Below, in pieces: positions 19,537 through 27,900 of a stretch of DNA of 64,000 nt (positions are counted from its first letter, which is position 1; each line of letters begins with the position of its first letter). Under the pieces are notes generated by a model. That model ran no database searches, was not told the DNA's origin, and saw only the letters and a program-made list of their open reading frames with translations. The position numbers and the translations under genes were made by a program. This DNA comes from Acidimicrobiaceae bacterium. Its GTDB lineage: Bacteria > Actinomycetota > Acidimicrobiia > Acidimicrobiales > RAAP-2. Location of the stretch: the NCBI GenBank assembly GCA_947447225.1, contig CANFJV010000003.1, positions 1 to 64,000 of the forward strand. Direction: 5' to 3'.

Positions 19537-20553
19537 GTGACGGTTCGAGTCGGCATTAATGGTTTTGGTCGTATTGGCCGCAACTTCGTGCGAGCAGTCG
19601 CTGCAAGCGGCGCCGACGTTGAAGTTGTGGCAATCAACGACTTGACCTCGTCAAAGACGCTTGCCCACCTACTTCGTTATGACTCCTCACAGGGTCGCTT
19701 TGATGGCACGGTTGAGGTTGCCGACGACGCCATCATTGTCAATGGCAGGCGCATCGCCGTGTTTGCTGAGCGCGACCCAGGTGCACTCAACTGGGCTTCG
19801 GTTGGTGCCGACGTTGTCATTGAATCGACCGGCCTTTTCACTGCCCGCGAGAAGGCTGCGCTGCACTTAAACGGTGGCGCAAAGAAGGTCATCGTCTCTG
19901 CGCCGGCAACTGAAGTGGACGCCACTTTTGTCGTTGGCGTGAACGATGACAGCTATGACGCAGACAAGCACACGATTGTTTCGAACGCCTCATGCACGAC
20001 GAACTGCTTTGTTCCCATGGTGAAGGTCCTCGACGATTCGTTCGGCATCATCAGTGGCCTCATGACAACAGTCCACGCCTACACCAACGACCAGAACTTG
20101 CTCGACCTAGCGCACAACGACCTTCGACGTGCTCGTGCCGCCGCAGTCAACATTGTGCCGAGCTCAACTGGTGCCGCTCGGGCCACCAGCCTCGTGCTCG
20201 AGTCCATGAAGGGCAAGCTCGATGGCACCTCGCTTCGAGTTCCTGTTCCTGTTGGTTCAATTACTGACTTCACTGCGGTGGTGAATGGCCACCCGAGTGT
20301 GGAAGAGGTCAATGCTGCCTACTCCGCAGCGGCCAAGACCGACCGCCTCGGCAAGGTGCTTGTGTACACCGAAGAGCCGATTGTCTCTGAAGACATCGTC
20401 TCGTCACCCGCATCATGCACCTTTGACGCTGGACTAACGATGGTTCAGCGAATTGACGATGCAACGTCGCTCGTGAAAGTCCTTGGCTGGTATGACAACG
20501 AGTGGGGCTACTCGAATCGTCTCGTCGACCTCTGCCTGCTCGTCGGCGCATGA
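19537..20553 (+). CDS. gap: Glyceraldehyde-3-phosphate dehydrogenase, type I
   Basis: Oxidises glyceraldehyde 3-phosphate to 1,3-bisphosphoglycerate with NAD+. 338 aa. NAD-binding INGFGRIGRNFVRA opens the protein; the catalytic cysteine sits in SNASCTTNCFVP; GWYDNEWGYSNR closes it. The residues after the second NAD strand (NDLTSSKTLAHLL) contain Asn-Asp as in NAD-specific enzymes. The GTG start is preceded by GAGGAGG. It heads gap-pgk-tpiA-secG, with an ATGA overlap into pgk. Confidence 0.97.
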   Translation: MTVRVGINGFGRIGRNFVRAVAASGADVEVVAINDLTSSKTLAHLLRYDSSQGRFDGTVEVADDAIIVNGRRIAVFAERDPGALNWASVGADVVIESTGLFTAREKAALHLNGGAKKVIVSAPATEVDATFVVGVNDDSYDADKHTIVSNASCTTNCFVPMVKVLDDSFGIISGLMTTVHAYTNDQNLLDLAHNDLRRARAAAVNIVPSSTGAARATSLVLESMKGKLDGTSLRVPVPVGSITDFTAVVNGHPSVEEVNAAYSAAAKTDRLGKVLVYTEEPIVSEDIVSSPASCTFDAGLTMVQRIDDATSLVKVLGWYDNEWGYSNRLVDLCLLVGA

Positions 20554-21740
20554 CCGCACCAGATGGTCGAAGCTCCGCCCTTTCAGGGCTTCCGCTGCTC
20601 GAAGACCTTGGAGAGCTGAGCGGCAAAAAAGTGCTCGTGCGGGCGGACTTCAATGTCCCGTTGGCAGAGCGTGACGGCAAGCGAGTGGTCGTTGACGATT
20701 TTCGGATTGTGGCAACGTTGCCCACGCTCAAGTTTTTGCTTGAGCGAGGCGCTGACGTGTCGGTGTGCTCGCACCTTGGTCGTCCGAACGGTGCACCAGA
20801 TCCGAAGTATTCAATGGCGCCTGTCGCTGAGACATTGGCCACGATGTTGCCTTCGGTGAAGGTGCTGGAAAATGTTCGCTTTCATCCTGGCGAAGAGTCC
20901 TGTGACGAGGCTGCAGTTTCAGCACTCGTGAATGATTTTGATTTCTTTGTCAACGATGCGTTTGGATCCTCTCACCGCAACCATGCGTCCGTAACCGGCG
21001 TTGCCCGCCGTTTGCCGTCTGCTGCGGGTCGGCTTGTTCAGCGAGAAGTGGAGGTTTTGGGTGGCCTTCTCCATGAGCCAGCCAAGCCGTTTGTCGCCAT
21101 TGTTGGTGGCGCAAAGGTTGCCGACAAGCTTGGCATCTTGATGACCTTGGCCGACAAGGTCGACACGCTGATTGTCGGTGGAGCCATGGCCTTCACCTTT
21201 TTGGCCGCCCAAGGTCATTCCATTGGAGCGTCACTGGTTGATTCAACAAAGCTTGATGCCTGCCGAGAACTGCTCAGTCGCCAAGTCGAGATTCTCTTGC
21301 CGAACGATGTCGTTGCCATGGAGCCAGGTGGTCAATTTGGACCACAGTTCAACGGCACCAATCCACCATCGCAGGTTGAAACCTATGGCGAAGATTTGCC
21401 TGAGGGCTGGATTGGACTCGATGTTGGACCGATGAGCGTGGCTCGTTTTGCTGAGCGGATTGCCGAGGCCTCAACCATTTTGTGGAACGGCCCCGTCGGC
21501 GCTTTTGAAGATGAGCGTTTTGCTGCTGGAACCCTCGGTGTTGCACAGGCTGTCGCTGCAAGTCAGGGATTTAGCGTCATTGGTGGTGGCGACAGTGCCT
21601 TGGCGCTCAACGAAGCTGGCCTGTCGGACCAGATTTCATTTATGTCAACCGGAGGCGGTGCAAGTTTGGAGTTCATTGAACTCGGCGATCTCCCCGGACT
21701 TGCGGCACTGCGCGCTGCATCAAACGCCCCAGGAAGGTAG
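20550..21740 (+). CDS. pgk: Phosphoglycerate kinase
   Basis: Transfers the acyl phosphate of 1,3-bisphosphoglycerate to ADP. 396 aa from ATG 20550, which overlaps the gap stop codon (ATGA); a longer in-frame start at 20502 lies inside gap and is not needed. Landmarks are [11 protein letters not shown] and CSHLGRPNG for substrate binding, [14 protein letters not shown], and the nucleotide-binding end [15 protein letters not shown]. It lies 2 bp before tpiA, so the three glycolytic genes are translated as one unit. Confidence 0.97.
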   Translation: MTAPDGRSSALSGLPLLEDLGELSGKKVLVRADFNVPLAERDGKRVVVDDFRIVATLPTLKFLLERGADVSVCSHLGRPNGAPDPKYSMAPVAETLATMLPSVKVLENVRFHPGEESCDEAAVSALVNDFDFFVNDAFGSSHRNHASVTGVARRLPSAAGRLVQREVEVLGGLLHEPAKPFVAIVGGAKVADKLGILMTLADKVDTLIVGGAMAFTFLAAQGHSIGASLVDSTKLDACRELLSRQVEILLPNDVVAMEPGGQFGPQFNGTNPPSQVETYGEDLPEGWIGLDVGPMSVARFAERIAEASTILWNGPVGAFEDERFAAGTLGVAQAVAASQGFSVIGGGDSALALNEAGLSDQISFMSTGGGASLEFIELGDLPGLAALRAASNAPGR

Positions 21741-21742
21741 TT

Positions 21743-22525
21743 ATGGCTCGTACGGCACTTATTGCTGGAAACTGGAAGTTGCATAAAGACCACCAAGAGG
21801 CCATTCATCTTGTGAGTGATCTTGGACTTCGGCTCAAGCAACTCGACCTTGGTCGAGTGGAGGTCGTCGTGCATCCACCATTCACCGATCTTCGGACCGT
21901 CCAGAGTGTGGTTGAAGGCGACAAGTTGCCAATCAGTCTTGGAGCTCAACATGTGAGCCACCACGAAAAAGGTGCTTTCACCGGTGAGGTCAGCGCGGCG
22001 ATGTTGGCCAAGTTGCAAACTCGCTACGTGCTTGTTGGGCACTCGGAACGCCGAACGCTGTATGCAATGGACGACGCCACGGTGCAAGCCACCTCGAAGT
22101 CCGTCATTGAAGCGGGCATGGTCGCGGTTATCTGCGTCGGAGAGTCTGCCAATGAACGCGATGCTGGCGAGACGAACGAAGTGCTTTCTCGGCAAGTGCT
22201 TGCCGCCCTCAGCGGACTGCCAAATAACGCCGGAGATGCGATTGTGCTGGCCTACGAGCCGGTATGGGCGATCGGAAGTGGTGCTGCAGCCACTGCGGAA
22301 GATGCACAACTTGCCGCGGCGCATCTTCGTGGCGTGGTTGCCTCGGTACTCGGGACTGCCGCAGCAAATGAGGTTCGCGTCCTTTACGGAGGCTCAGTTC
22401 AGCCAGGCAATACCGAAGAACTGCTGAGTGGCGCTGACGTCGATGGTGTCCTCGTGGGCGGAGCAAGTTTGGATGCTGGAACGTTCTCTGAGATCGTGGC
22501 CGCCGCAGTGCGGTGCTACGGTTGA
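21743..22525 (+). CDS. tpiA: Triosephosphate isomerase
   Basis: Interconverts dihydroxyacetone phosphate and glyceraldehyde 3-phosphate. 260 aa, a TIM barrel. AGNWKLHK carries the catalytic Lys, GHSERR the catalytic His, [11 protein letters not shown] the catalytic Glu with the mobile loop, and [10 protein letters not shown] with VLVGGASLD the phosphate-binding loops. All active-site residues are present. It sits between pgk (2 bp) and secG (24 bp). Confidence 0.97.
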   Translation: MARTALIAGNWKLHKDHQEAIHLVSDLGLRLKQLDLGRVEVVVHPPFTDLRTVQSVVEGDKLPISLGAQHVSHHEKGAFTGEVSAAMLAKLQTRYVLVGHSERRTLYAMDDATVQATSKSVIEAGMVAVICVGESANERDAGETNEVLSRQVLAALSGLPNNAGDAIVLAYEPVWAIGSGAAATAEDAQLAAAHLRGVVASVLGTAAANEVRVLYGGSVQPGNTEELLSGADVDGVLVGGASLDAGTFSEIVAAAVRCYG

Positions 22526-22549
22526 GGCTTCACGGACGAAGGAACTCTC

Positions 22550-22777
22550 GTGCTGGTCGTTTACCTCATCATTGAAGTCATTACCGCCCTTGCGCTGATT
22601 CTGCTCGTGTTGCTGCACAGCGGAAAAGGTGGGGGCCTGTCCGACATGTTCGGTGGCTCAGTTGGTGCAGCGGCGCAGGGCTCTACCGTCGTTGAGAAGA
22701 ATCTCGACCGAATCACTGTGGCGGTGGCCCTTATCTTCTTCTTCACCACGGTCACCTTGGATCTCAGGCTGCAGTGA
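22550..22777 (+). CDS. secG: Preprotein translocase subunit SecG
   Basis: 75-aa membrane protein of the SecYEG channel. Two hydrophobic helices (about 3-23 and 52-70) flank the conserved cytoplasmic loop HSGKGGGLSDMFGG, the SecG hallmark. The GTG start has GAAGGA upstream. The position after tpiA is the standard actinobacterial order. Its stop overlaps the GTG of the lipoprotein gene that follows. Confidence 0.93.
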   Translation: MLVVYLIIEVITALALILLVLLHSGKGGGLSDMFGGSVGAAAQGSTVVEKNLDRITVAVALIFFFTTVTLDLRLQ

Positions 22778-24495
22778 GTAACTCGGTGGCAGGCCGCCAC
22801 CTTCCAGTAAGACTGGTTCTCGTTCTTTTGACAATTGGGTTGCTGAGCGCTGCCTGTGGCACGTCTGCGGTGCAAACAGAGCGTCTCGTCCCAAAACCGG
22901 GCGGCACCGCAATCGTTGCAACGGTGAGTGATCCCGCTGATTGCTGGCCACTTCGACATGCAAGTTTGAACTCGATGAGTTCACTGGTGCACTCCGCCGT
23001 GCTGCCGAGTGCATTTGTGCTGAGTGAGCAAGGCATCTGGACACTCAATCGATCGCTTTTTAGCCAAGTCGAGTTGTCGAGTACAGACCCACAGATTGTC
23101 GTCTACACGCTGAATTCCAATGCCGTATGGGCAGATGGAACCCCCATCACTGCTAGTGACTTGATCGCGAATTGGCGAGCAGGAATGGCGACGTCATTGC
23201 CAACTGCACTTGGTTACCGTGCCATTGCTTCGCTCGTTCCAAGTGGTCATCCCGGGCTGGTGGTTGCTACTTTTGCCGCGCCCTACGCCGATTGGCGGAC
23301 GTTGTTCAGCGACTTGTTGCCGGCATCGGTGTTGGCGAAAGGTCCGCAAGGTTGCACCCTTCCAAGAGCAACCATTGACGTCTCGGGAGGGCCGTTCGTA
23401 GTTTCGAGTGCCTCGCGAGAAGAAGTACGACTGGTTCGTAATCCCAAGTGGTGGGGGCCACCGGTCTCTCTTGATCGATTGGTGATTCGACGTTCCTCGT
23501 CGACAACGACCGCAGTTGAACTCGTGGTGCACAATCGAGCGCAGGTTGCGACTGTCTCAAACTTCAGCACGCAAGATGTGCTTCGCGCCTCGCAATCCCC
23601 ACGAACGACGGTCTCTGTTGGGCAGAGCTCGGCAATGGTGCACCTTGTTCCTGGCCTCAGACGAGGGCCGCTTGCCCAACTGCCACTGCGTCAACTCGTC
23701 GCTGCTGCCGTTGACCGAGCTGCTCTTGGGCAAGCCATAGTTGGGCAATCAACGACGAATGTCGGTGTGTTGTCGAGCGCATTGTTCGCTGGACTTTCAA
23801 CCCTAGAGAATGGCTTTGATCAAGACCCTCCGACCCGCCCTACCCCGGTGAAGCCATTGGATCCTGCAATTGCTGCAGCTGCAGGGTCTATTGGTTATTC
23901 CTTTCAAGCTGGGCATTGGGTCAACAGATCCGGTGCGCCGCTCCTCATTCGAATTGGAATTGACCGGTCGCTGCCATTTAGCCATACCTTCGCCCTCACC
24001 TTGTTCGATCAATTGAAAAGCGCCGGTATTTCTTCAGTATTTATTGAACAAATGGGCACTGAGGGTGCAGCGCGAGCGTTGAAAGCAGGAGCAGTTGACG
24101 CCGCACTAATAATGAGAGTCGCTCCTCAGGCGCCGAGTCAAGAAGCTCCCTGGTTTGTGATGCCACAAAATGGGGGAGTGAGTTTGGAAAACCCCGGCGC
24201 GTATGAAAATGCCGACGTCGCAGCGTTATTTGCATCGGCGTCGGGGCAATTGAACCCTGTTGATGCTAACGATGCCTACAGCGCCATTGATTCGCAGATC
24301 GCAAGTGACGTGGCTGCCATCCCACTTGTCTCGCTTCCTACGCTTCAGGTGTGGAGGACGCGACTACGAGGCGTTTCGATATTTCCTTTTGGCGGGTCAT
24401 TGACACAAGGTGCGGAACGCTGGTCGATCTTGGTCTCGCAAAACCCGGGACAATCGGCGACGGCACGACTCAGTCCAGTGGCCGTGGCGAACTAG
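22774..24495 (+). CDS. ABC-type solute-binding lipoprotein, family 5 (oligopeptide-binding type)
   Basis: 573 aa. A signal peptide ends in the lipobox LLSAAC (Cys near residue 28), so the protein is exported and lipid-anchored. The body matches family-5 extracellular binding proteins: YTLNSNAVWADGTPITASDLIANW is the diagnostic region, and RQLVAAAVDRAALGQAIVGQ a later one. Such proteins bind oligopeptides, nickel or sugars for an ABC importer. No permease or ATPase gene is in the window, so the partner is unknown, or the protein acts alone. It starts at a GTGA overlap with secG. Family is confident; ligand unknown. Confidence 0.85.
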   Translation: MSNSVAGRHLPVRLVLVLLTIGLLSAACGTSAVQTERLVPKPGGTAIVATVSDPADCWPLRHASLNSMSSLVHSAVLPSAFVLSEQGIWTLNRSLFSQVELSSTDPQIVVYTLNSNAVWADGTPITASDLIANWRAGMATSLPTALGYRAIASLVPSGHPGLVVATFAAPYADWRTLFSDLLPASVLAKGPQGCTLPRATIDVSGGPFVVSSASREEVRLVRNPKWWGPPVSLDRLVIRRSSSTTTAVELVVHNRAQVATVSNFSTQDVLRASQSPRTTVSVGQSSAMVHLVPGLRRGPLAQLPLRQLVAAAVDRAALGQAIVGQSTTNVGVLSSALFAGLSTLENGFDQDPPTRPTPVKPLDPAIAAAAGSIGYSFQAGHWVNRSGAPLLIRIGIDRSLPFSHTFALTLFDQLKSAGISSVFIEQMGTEGAARALKAGAVDAALIMRVAPQAPSQEAPWFVMPQNGGVSLENPGAYENADVAALFASASGQLNPVDANDAYSAIDSQIASDVAAIPLVSLPTLQVWRTRLRGVSIFPFGGSLTQGAERWSILVSQNPGQSATARLSPVAVAN

Positions 24496-24502
24496 GCGGT
24501 AT

Positions 24503-24528
24503 TTGAACGCGGCGAGGTTTGCTAGAGT
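24503..24528 (+). promoter_or_regulatory. Candidate promoter of tRNA-Leu
   Basis: TTGAAC (24503-24508), 14 nt, then TAGAGT (24523-24528), preceded by TG as an extended -10. It lies 29 bp before the tRNA. The same two hexamers with the same spacing recur at 24794-24819. Confidence 0.55.
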
Positions 24529-24557
24529 GACTCCCTGCGGTCGAAAGATCGTTGCCA

Positions 24558-24644
24558 GTCGAAGTGGCGGAATAGGCAGACGCGCTAGCTTGAGGGGCTA
24601 GTGCCCGTAAGGGCGTGGGGGTTCAAGTCCCCCCTTCGACACCA
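24558..24644 (+). tRNA. tRNA-Leu (anticodon GAG)
   Basis: Acceptor arms GTCGAAG (24558-24564) and CTTCGAC (24634-24640) pair perfectly; discriminator A and an encoded CCA follow. The anticodon stem CTAGC/GCTAG holds the loop TTGAGGG, giving anticodon GAG, which reads CUU/CUC leucine codons. A class II long variable arm (TGCCCGTAAGGGCG) and a T-arm with GGTTCAAGTCC complete an 87-nt gene. Confidence 0.95.
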
Positions 24645-24792
24645 AAAAACTGCAACCCTGACCGATCGCCTTCAAGCCTCCACGGTGGGTTCCCACTTGA
24701 GAGGGAAAAAACCTTTCGAAGGTAGAGCAGATCGTTCACTTTGGCTGGTTCCCGCAGAAAAATGCGTTTTCCCTGTTTGGGCCATTGAAGAC

Positions 24793-24810
24793 ATTGAACA
24801 TCGGTTCAAT
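24793..24810. promoter_or_regulatory. Perfect 7-4-7 palindrome with GAAC-N4-GTTC core
   Basis: ATTGAAC, ATCG, GTTCAAT. The core GAAC-N4-GTTC is the minimal form of the Gram-positive LexA (SOS) operator; the actinobacterial consensus by recall is TCGAAC-N4-GTTCGA, so the outer bases differ here. It overlaps the -35 box of the candidate promoter at 24794. An 8-base core is expected about once by chance in 64 kb, so the position over a promoter is the main support. Confidence 0.4.
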
Positions 24811-24819
24811 TTCTAGAGT
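24794..24819 (+). promoter_or_regulatory. Candidate promoter of the DUF11-sortase operon
   Basis: TTGAAC (24794-24799), 14 nt, TAGAGT (24814-24819): hexamers and spacing identical to the element before tRNA-Leu. It would give a 5' leader of roughly 130 nt before the surface-protein start. Confidence 0.5.
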
Positions 24820-24954
24820 TCGAGACCGATCCCAGAGGTCCAAGGATGAATTTCCCTTGGTAACTGAGTCAATTCTGAGGATTTTTGGACTAGCATCTGG
24901 TCGTTCCTTGCTTGGGGTTCGCCCTCGCCTCGCTGAGATCATGTGGAGATAGAT

Positions 24955-27900
24955 GTGCGTAGAAATTTTGTAACAACCTTGCGACGCGTGGTGCTTGCCT
25001 CGTTTGGCGCACTTGCCTTGTCGAGTTCCGTGATGCCATTGGCCGGAGCGTCGGAAGTGGCAGCAACGGTTTCAATCACGACTCCGTCCGACAGCGTGAC
25101 TTACAACCCGCGCACGTGGAACGCCAATGTCACTGGTACGTCAGCGAGCGGTACTGACGATGTTGATTACGTTGACGTTGAGTTGTACGACTCAACAGCT
25201 GCTTTGTATTTCGATGGTTTGACCTGGGGTGCTGCGGCAACGACCGCACCTGCAAGCGGAACTAGTTCGTGGACCTTGAAGGTCTATGCCTCGACGCTCC
25301 CAATCGGCCACAGTTTCACCATGAAGGCCATCGCCACCACGATCTCAAGCGGAACGGTGGATTCCGTGCCGATTACCTTCACCTATGAGTCCTCAGTAGG
25401 TACCTTTTCCTGTAATTCCAACCCGAACCTGTTCAATACGGGGTTCAATGCGAACACGGGAAGTTATCTTTCTGCATATTCTGCCGATTCGTATTGGACC
25501 GTTACCGGACCTTCGCTAACCACAGGCGCAGGACTTCCTTCGCCAACGGCAACGTGGACGTCCGCGAGCGTGAACAACCTGATTCCGGCCTCTTGGTATG
25601 CAACGCCATACTTCAACTCGCAGTGGATCTCACAGCAAAATGCGGATCAGCCATATCAAGTACCTCAAAATGATCCAGGCGATTGGTGGTACCGCTACGA
25701 GTTCAACTTGTCGGTAGCAGACCCTTCGGTCTTCCAAATTCCCTTCAACTGGTACTCAGATAACAATATTTGGGAGATCTACGTCAACGATGTCGCTCAA
25801 AGTGGTTCAACAACTGGGCTTCCTCAAAATCCTGATCCACTCGATCCCTACAACAACCTTGGTTACAACCAAGCAGGGGCGTCAAATGCGACATTGCACG
25901 GCCCATTTGTCAATGGATTAAATACGATCCTCGTTCAAGTGAAGTCTGACAACGACTACGAAGGCTTCAACGCCGTCTTCCGTCCAAGTTCAATTTGCCC
26001 AGTTGACCTGTCGGTCACGAAGACCGCTTCGCAGTCTCCGGCATACTTGGCTGGAACCAGCCTCTCGTACACGATTACGGTCGCCAATGATGGACCTGCG
26101 ACTGCGTACAACGTTGGCATCGTTGACACACTGCCCACCTCCCTTCCAACGACGGGAGTGAACGCGTTCACTTGGACGTGCGCCAAGGTTGACTCCGATA
26201 GTCGTTGTGCCGTCAGTGGTAACACCAATGGCACCGGAAATATCAATGAAACGATTTATCGAATCGTCCCAGGTGGCTCGGTGACCTACACCGTCACGGG
26301 AACAATTCCAGATGGTACGACCTCTGCATTGGACAACACTGCGACGATCACGCCGGCCGCTGATTCCGAGGATTCAGGATGCTCGCCAAACTGCGCCGCC
26401 ACCGTTGAGTTGCCACCACTGACCGCTGACCTGTCGATCACGAAGACCGCTTCGCCGCTTCAGTACACCGTTGGCAGTCCGTTGACCTACACCATCACGG
26501 TGGACAACGCAGGTCCTGACACCGCTACCAACGCTTCAGTGGTCGACAACCTTCCCGCAGGTCTTCCTACTTCAGGTCCAACAGCGTTTACGTGGGCCTG
26601 TGTCTCAAGTGGCGGTGCGAGCTGTGCTGCCTCTGGAACGGGGAATATCAGCGACACCGTAACGATTCCGAAGGACGGCAAACTCGTCTACACCGTGACC
26701 GGCAATGTTCCGTTGGCAACCTCTGGCACTTTGGCGAACACGGCAACTCTGACACCACCACCCGGCGCCTATTCGCCAAACTGCCTGACCTCATGTTCAG
26801 ACACGGCTTCTGTTAGCGACTTGCCTCCATCGGCAGACGTGACGATTGTGAAGACAGTCGACAAGGCCGAATTCACCCCAGGCGAGGATTTGACCTACAC
26901 GATCACCGTTACGAACAACTCGATTCTTGGTGTTGAAGGAGTTGACGTCGTCGATACGCTGCCCGCAGCACTTCCCACCTCGGGCGCCTCTGCATTCACC
27001 TGGTCATGTGTGGCAAGCGACGTTGAAGTGTCTCCGACCATTCCTTCGACCTGCCCGAACGCCAGTGGCACGGGAAGTTTGAATGAAACTGGCATCGATT
27101 TGTCAGCTGGCGGAACCGTTGTCTACACCGTGACGGGAACTGTTCCTTCCTCGGTGACGACGTCGCTGTCGAATACGGCCACGCTGTACCCGCACCAAGG
27201 TGCAAACGACACGAACTGCAACCCGAGCTGCCATTCGACGGTGACGAGCACACCAAAGATCGTCGTCGACTTGGTCCCCTCGAAGTCAGCATCGCCTACC
27301 TCGTATGTGCCAGGTGCAACTTTGACCTACACCATCGTGGTCGCCAACAACGGACCAAGTGATGCGAAGCGGGCAACTGTCTCGGACAGCTTGCCTTCAG
27401 GGCTCCCCACCTCTGGTGCAAGCCGCTTTACGTGGACATGTGTCGCTTCGACAGGTTCTTCGTGCACTGCATCTGGTTCTGGAAACATCAGTGACACCGT
27501 TACCGTCGTTGCTGGCGGCACGGTGACCTACACCGTGACGGGAATTGCGCCAGCCTCGCTCACTGGCGACCGCACGAACACGGTGACCGTGACTCCTCCA
27601 TCGGGCACCACCGACAGTGGATGCAGCCCGAACTGTAAGGCTGAAGTGACAACACCCGCCGATCCCCAGACGAGCCTGTCCATCACGAAGACGGCCTCGC
27701 CGAACCCTTATGTGCCTGGTGCTCGATTGACCTACACCATCAAGGTGGAAAACGCTGGTCCTTCGGATGCCCCTGGAACGAGTGTTGTTGACAACCTCCC
27801 TTCGGAGCTTGCGGGACATGGCTTCACGTGGACCTGTGTTGCTTCGACGGGAAGTACCTGCACTGCCTCGGGCAGTGGAGACATTTCCGACACGGTGAAG

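Larger units (their letters stand above)
24645..24954 (+). other. Non-coding leader region before the DUF11 gene
   Basis: About 310 bp without a credible gene. I see no riboswitch class I recognise and no GC-rich hairpin plus T-run that would serve as a terminator for the tRNA. The middle holds a perfect palindrome and a promoter-like element (separate entries). The end carries GGAG at 24944-24947, 7 nt before the chosen GTG of the surface-protein gene. Confidence 0.6.

Noticed and set aside
24645-24954. Riboswitch or structured RNA before the DUF11 gene
   Set aside because: I looked for c-di-GMP, c-di-AMP and cobalamin signatures and saw none; the only clear structure is the short palindrome reported separately.
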